Source: an uncultured Aliterella sp. (GTDB lineage Bacteria; Cyanobacteriota; Cyanobacteriia; Cyanobacteriales; Chroococcidiopsidaceae). Taken from it: a DNA stretch of 6,523 bases. A program made the position numbers and the translations under genes. Below the pieces are notes generated by a model, which saw nothing but the letters and a program-made list of their open reading frames with translations, made no database searches and was not told the origin of the DNA. Positions 4,927 to 6,523 of this stretch are shown piece after piece. The stretch lies in the NCBI GenBank assembly GCA_905479905.1, contig CAJQOK010000305.1, positions 1 through 6,523 of the forward strand. Direction: 5' to 3'. Within the stretch, counting starts at the first letter, position 1. Each line of letters opens with the position of its first letter.

Positions 4927-5618
4927 GGTAAGACGTTAATTTTGCCCCTACAGATAATTTTACCTTGATGCAAAGTTAGTTCTTCAAGCTCCACTTCCGC
5001 GCCTAAGTCAACATTGAAACTATCAAGGTTGGTTAAACTGACTCCTGGAATTTCTATTGTTGGCTGAATAATCTCTAATTCTTGACTTGTAGATAATTTT
5101 AAACCAGCTTGGATGATAATTTGTTGGCGATCGCCCATCGTTGCATTTAACCTGATTTGACCATCATTGATTACAACTTTATCCCACCGCACTTGTTTAT
5201 CAGCAGCTTGGGGAGCTAGTTTTAGGAGTAATTCCGTTAAAGCATTAGATAATAAAGGCGATCGCAAAGACGTATTAATATCGGCTTGTTGCAGTTGCAA
5301 TTTACCCGTTACAGGCACTTTTTCTAACAGCTTTAATGGTTGACCTTTAATTACTTGACCTAAATTAATCAAAATACCTGTAGCATATAGCTCAATTTCT
5401 GCTACGTGCAGCCCTTGATAAACCGCATCACTGGCTACTATAGAAACGCCTGGGATATTTCCTGTCAGGATTTGGCGACTTTTTCCTTCTATTTGTACCT
5501 TGAGATTAGATACTTGCTGAACTTGGGATCTTAGCCACAACTCAATTGCTGGCGATAGAATATTGCCAATCAGTCGGCTAGGCTTTTTTGTTGGATTATC
5601 AGTAATCAAAGCGTTCAA
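4923..5618 (-). CDS. DUF2993 (LmeA-like) protein, possible lipid-binding
   Basis: I recognise the DUF2993 pattern: LIGNILSPAIELWLRSQVQQVSNLKVQIEG at about 16-45, SLRSPLLSNALTELLLKLAP at 118-137, then alternating beta-strand-like sequence to the end. LmeA of actinobacteria belongs to this family and binds phospholipids, which suggests a role in lipid handling; the cyanobacterial function is not known to me. There is no signal peptide or membrane helix. The start is uncertain. No in-frame ATG exists near the beginning, so TTG at 5618 or TTG at 5609 must be used. No Shine-Dalgarno sequence is visible, and conserved sequence begins about residue 15. The 3' end converges on cdsA: both stops lie in one TTAA (4923-4926), a 4-bp overlap. 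The neighbourhood of a phospholipid synthesis gene fits the suggested role without proving it. Confidence 0.85.
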   Translation of the reverse strand: MNALITDNPTKKPSRLIGNILSPAIELWLRSQVQQVSNLKVQIEGKSRQILTGNIPGVSIVASDAVYQGLHVAEIELYATGILINLGQVIKGQPLKLLEKVPVTGKLQLQQADINTSLRSPLLSNALTELLLKLAPQAADKQVRWDKVVINDGQIRLNATMGDRQQIIIQAGLKLSTSQELEIIQPTIEIPGVSLTNLDSFNVDLGAEVELEELTLHQGKIICRGKINVLP

Positions 5619-5693
5619 TATATTTAAGTGAGGGATTGCAAAATTCCCGTGTAATATCTGTAAATATATAGCGAAAATTAGACCTAACTTAGT
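5619..5693. promoter_or_regulatory. Divergent spacer between the DUF2993 gene and the pseudouridine synthase
   Basis: This 75-bp spacer must hold promoters for both directions. On the plus strand TATATA at 5665-5670 is a plausible -10 box and would give a leader of about 17 nt for the pseudouridine synthase. TTGCAA at 5636-5641 is too far (23 nt) to be its -35 box. On the minus strand AT-rich stretches near 5620-5626 and 5657-5670 are possible. No regulator site is recognisable. Confidence 0.25.
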
Positions 5694-6515
5694 ATGGAGG
5701 AAAGGTTACAAAAAATTCTCTCCCAATGGGGGATTGCTTCTCGTCGTCAAGCAGAGGCGCTAATTGTCGCGGGGAGAGTGCAATGCAATGGCGTAGTAGC
5801 AAGTCTGGGCGCAAAAGCCGATCTTGAAATAGATAAAATTTCTGTAGATGGTAAACTCCTTCAACCTCAGTTTCGCCCTAAACTTATTTACTTACTACTC
5901 AACAAACCCAAAGGAGTAGTTTCTACTTGCGACGATCCCCAAGGACGCAAAACAGTTATTGACTTGTTGCCAAAAAACTTACAAATAGGGATGGGAATCC
6001 ACCCTGTAGGGCGTTTAGATGTTGATTCTACAGGAGCATTGCTCCTAACTAATGATGGCGAACTAACAAATAAACTTACTCATCCCCGTCACAGCATCCC
6101 GAAAACCTATCATGTTTGGGTAAAAGGTAATCCACCCGAAACCGTTTTACAACAATGGCGACAGGGCGTTATTTTAGAAGGGAGAAAAACTCGTAATTGC
6201 TCTTTGCGAACCATTGCCAAAGGTAAGAATTCTGAGCAAACTACTTGTTTAGAGATTGTTCTGAAAGAAGGGAGAAATCGGCAGATTCGGCGAATTGCTG
6301 AGATTTTAGGATACCCCGTAATTTCCTTGCATCGTACCGCCATTGGGACGATTGAATTGCAACCGTCAGCAGAGGCGCTGTTACCCAAAGGTTGCTATCG
6401 TTACCTTAAAGATTCGGAAATTTGCTTTTTGCAAAAGGGCGAATTGGGATCAGGGAAAAACCTTTCCCAGAAAGCTGTGAGCATTGCATCGGTTGAGGAG
6501 CCAGATGCTTTTTAG
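5694..6515 (+). CDS. rluB: RsuA/RluB-family rRNA pseudouridine synthase
   Basis: Enzymes of this family turn a specific uridine of 16S (RsuA) or 23S (RluB, RluF) rRNA, or of a tRNA (RluE relatives), into pseudouridine. An S4 RNA-binding domain is at residues 2-48 (ERLQKILSQWGIASRRQAEA and GRVQCNG). The catalytic motif PVGRLDVDSTGALLLTNDGE is at 104-123, with the catalytic Asp at 109. KTYHVWVKG (137-145) and KEGRNRQIRRIAEILGYPV follow. Length (273 aa) and the S4 domain suit RluB, but the exact target cannot be read from sequence. The last 30 or so residues form a variable tail. ATG 5694 is right because the S4 domain starts at once. No Shine-Dalgarno sequence precedes it; instead GGAGG lies at 5696-5700, from the last base of the start codon onward. 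Confidence 0.93.
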   Translation: MEERLQKILSQWGIASRRQAEALIVAGRVQCNGVVASLGAKADLEIDKISVDGKLLQPQFRPKLIYLLLNKPKGVVSTCDDPQGRKTVIDLLPKNLQIGMGIHPVGRLDVDSTGALLLTNDGELTNKLTHPRHSIPKTYHVWVKGNPPETVLQQWRQGVILEGRKTRNCSLRTIAKGKNSEQTTCLEIVLKEGRNRQIRRIAEILGYPVISLHRTAIGTIELQPSAEALLPKGCYRYLKDSEICFLQKGELGSGKNLSQKAVSIASVEEPDAF

Positions 6516-6518
6516 GAG
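6514..6518 (+). promoter_or_regulatory. Ribosome binding site for the next gene, overlapping the stop codon
   Basis: AGGAG at 6514-6518 begins inside the TAG stop of the pseudouridine synthase gene. With the window ending five bases later, a start codon just outside would be at the right distance. A co-transcribed and perhaps translationally coupled plus-strand gene is likely, but its identity is not visible. Confidence 0.4.
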
Positions 6519-6523
6519 TGGAT

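Larger units (their letters stand above)
179..5265. repeat. Dispersed HIP1 octamers (GCGATCGC), nine copies
   Basis: Copies start at 179, 522, 900, 1821, 2377, 2443, 4096, 5127 and 5258. The motif is its own reverse complement, is greatly over-represented in many cyanobacterial genomes and marks this DNA as cyanobacterial. It falls in genes (rlmN, lgt, cobM, cdsA, DUF2993) as well as spacers. None occurs in the coiled-coil gene, in cbiT or in the pseudouridine synthase. Confidence 0.9.

Noticed and set aside
6110..6388. Minus-strand 92-codon frame
   Set aside because: It lies wholly inside the well-supported pseudouridine synthase gene and has no family features or ribosome binding site that I can see.

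Overview
The window comes from a cyanobacterium. It holds nine full copies of the HIP1 octamer GCGATCGC in 6.5 kb, it is moderately AT-rich with long AT-rich spacers, several genes lack a clear Shine-Dalgarno sequence, and one gene encodes a DUF2993 protein of the kind common in cyanobacteria. I cannot name the genus safely; a filamentous or Chroococcidiopsis-like lineage is only a guess. All genes look chromosomal. I see no insertion sequence, CRISPR array, tRNA or rRNA.

Layout from left to right: the 5' part of rlmN (minus strand, cut by the window edge); a divergent spacer; lgt (prolipoprotein diacylglyceryl transferase); a 124-bp spacer that most likely encodes a small RNA on the minus strand, with a strong intrinsic terminator just behind the lgt stop codon; cobM/cbiF (vitamin B12 ring synthesis); a perfect 22-bp palindrome built on HIP1; a very short tatA-like gene (55 aa, minus strand); a spacer with a TATAAT box; a small coiled-coil protein with a C-terminal membrane helix; cbiT (second B12 gene); a spacer able to form nested hairpins; cdsA (CDP-diacylglycerol synthase); a convergent DUF2993 gene sharing its TTAA end with cdsA; a short divergent spacer; and an RsuA/RluB-type pseudouridine synthase. 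The window ends on a ribosome binding site for the next gene.

Three themes recur. The first is ribosome modification: RlmN methylates 23S rRNA A2503 and tRNA, and the pseudouridine synthase acts on rRNA. The second is membrane and envelope biogenesis: Lgt, TatA, CdsA, and possibly the DUF2993 lipid-binding protein and the coiled-coil membrane protein. The third is cobalamin: CobM and CbiT catalyse steps of corrin-ring formation, with tatA and the coiled-coil gene between them. Strand changes are frequent, so most genes are probably transcribed alone.

Nothing here is clearly a new multi-gene system. The best lead for something undescribed is the candidate small RNA between lgt and cobM. After that come the coiled-coil membrane protein with its odd leader and recently duplicated heptad, the HIP1-centred palindrome, and the mini-ORF whose stop codon overlaps the lgt start.
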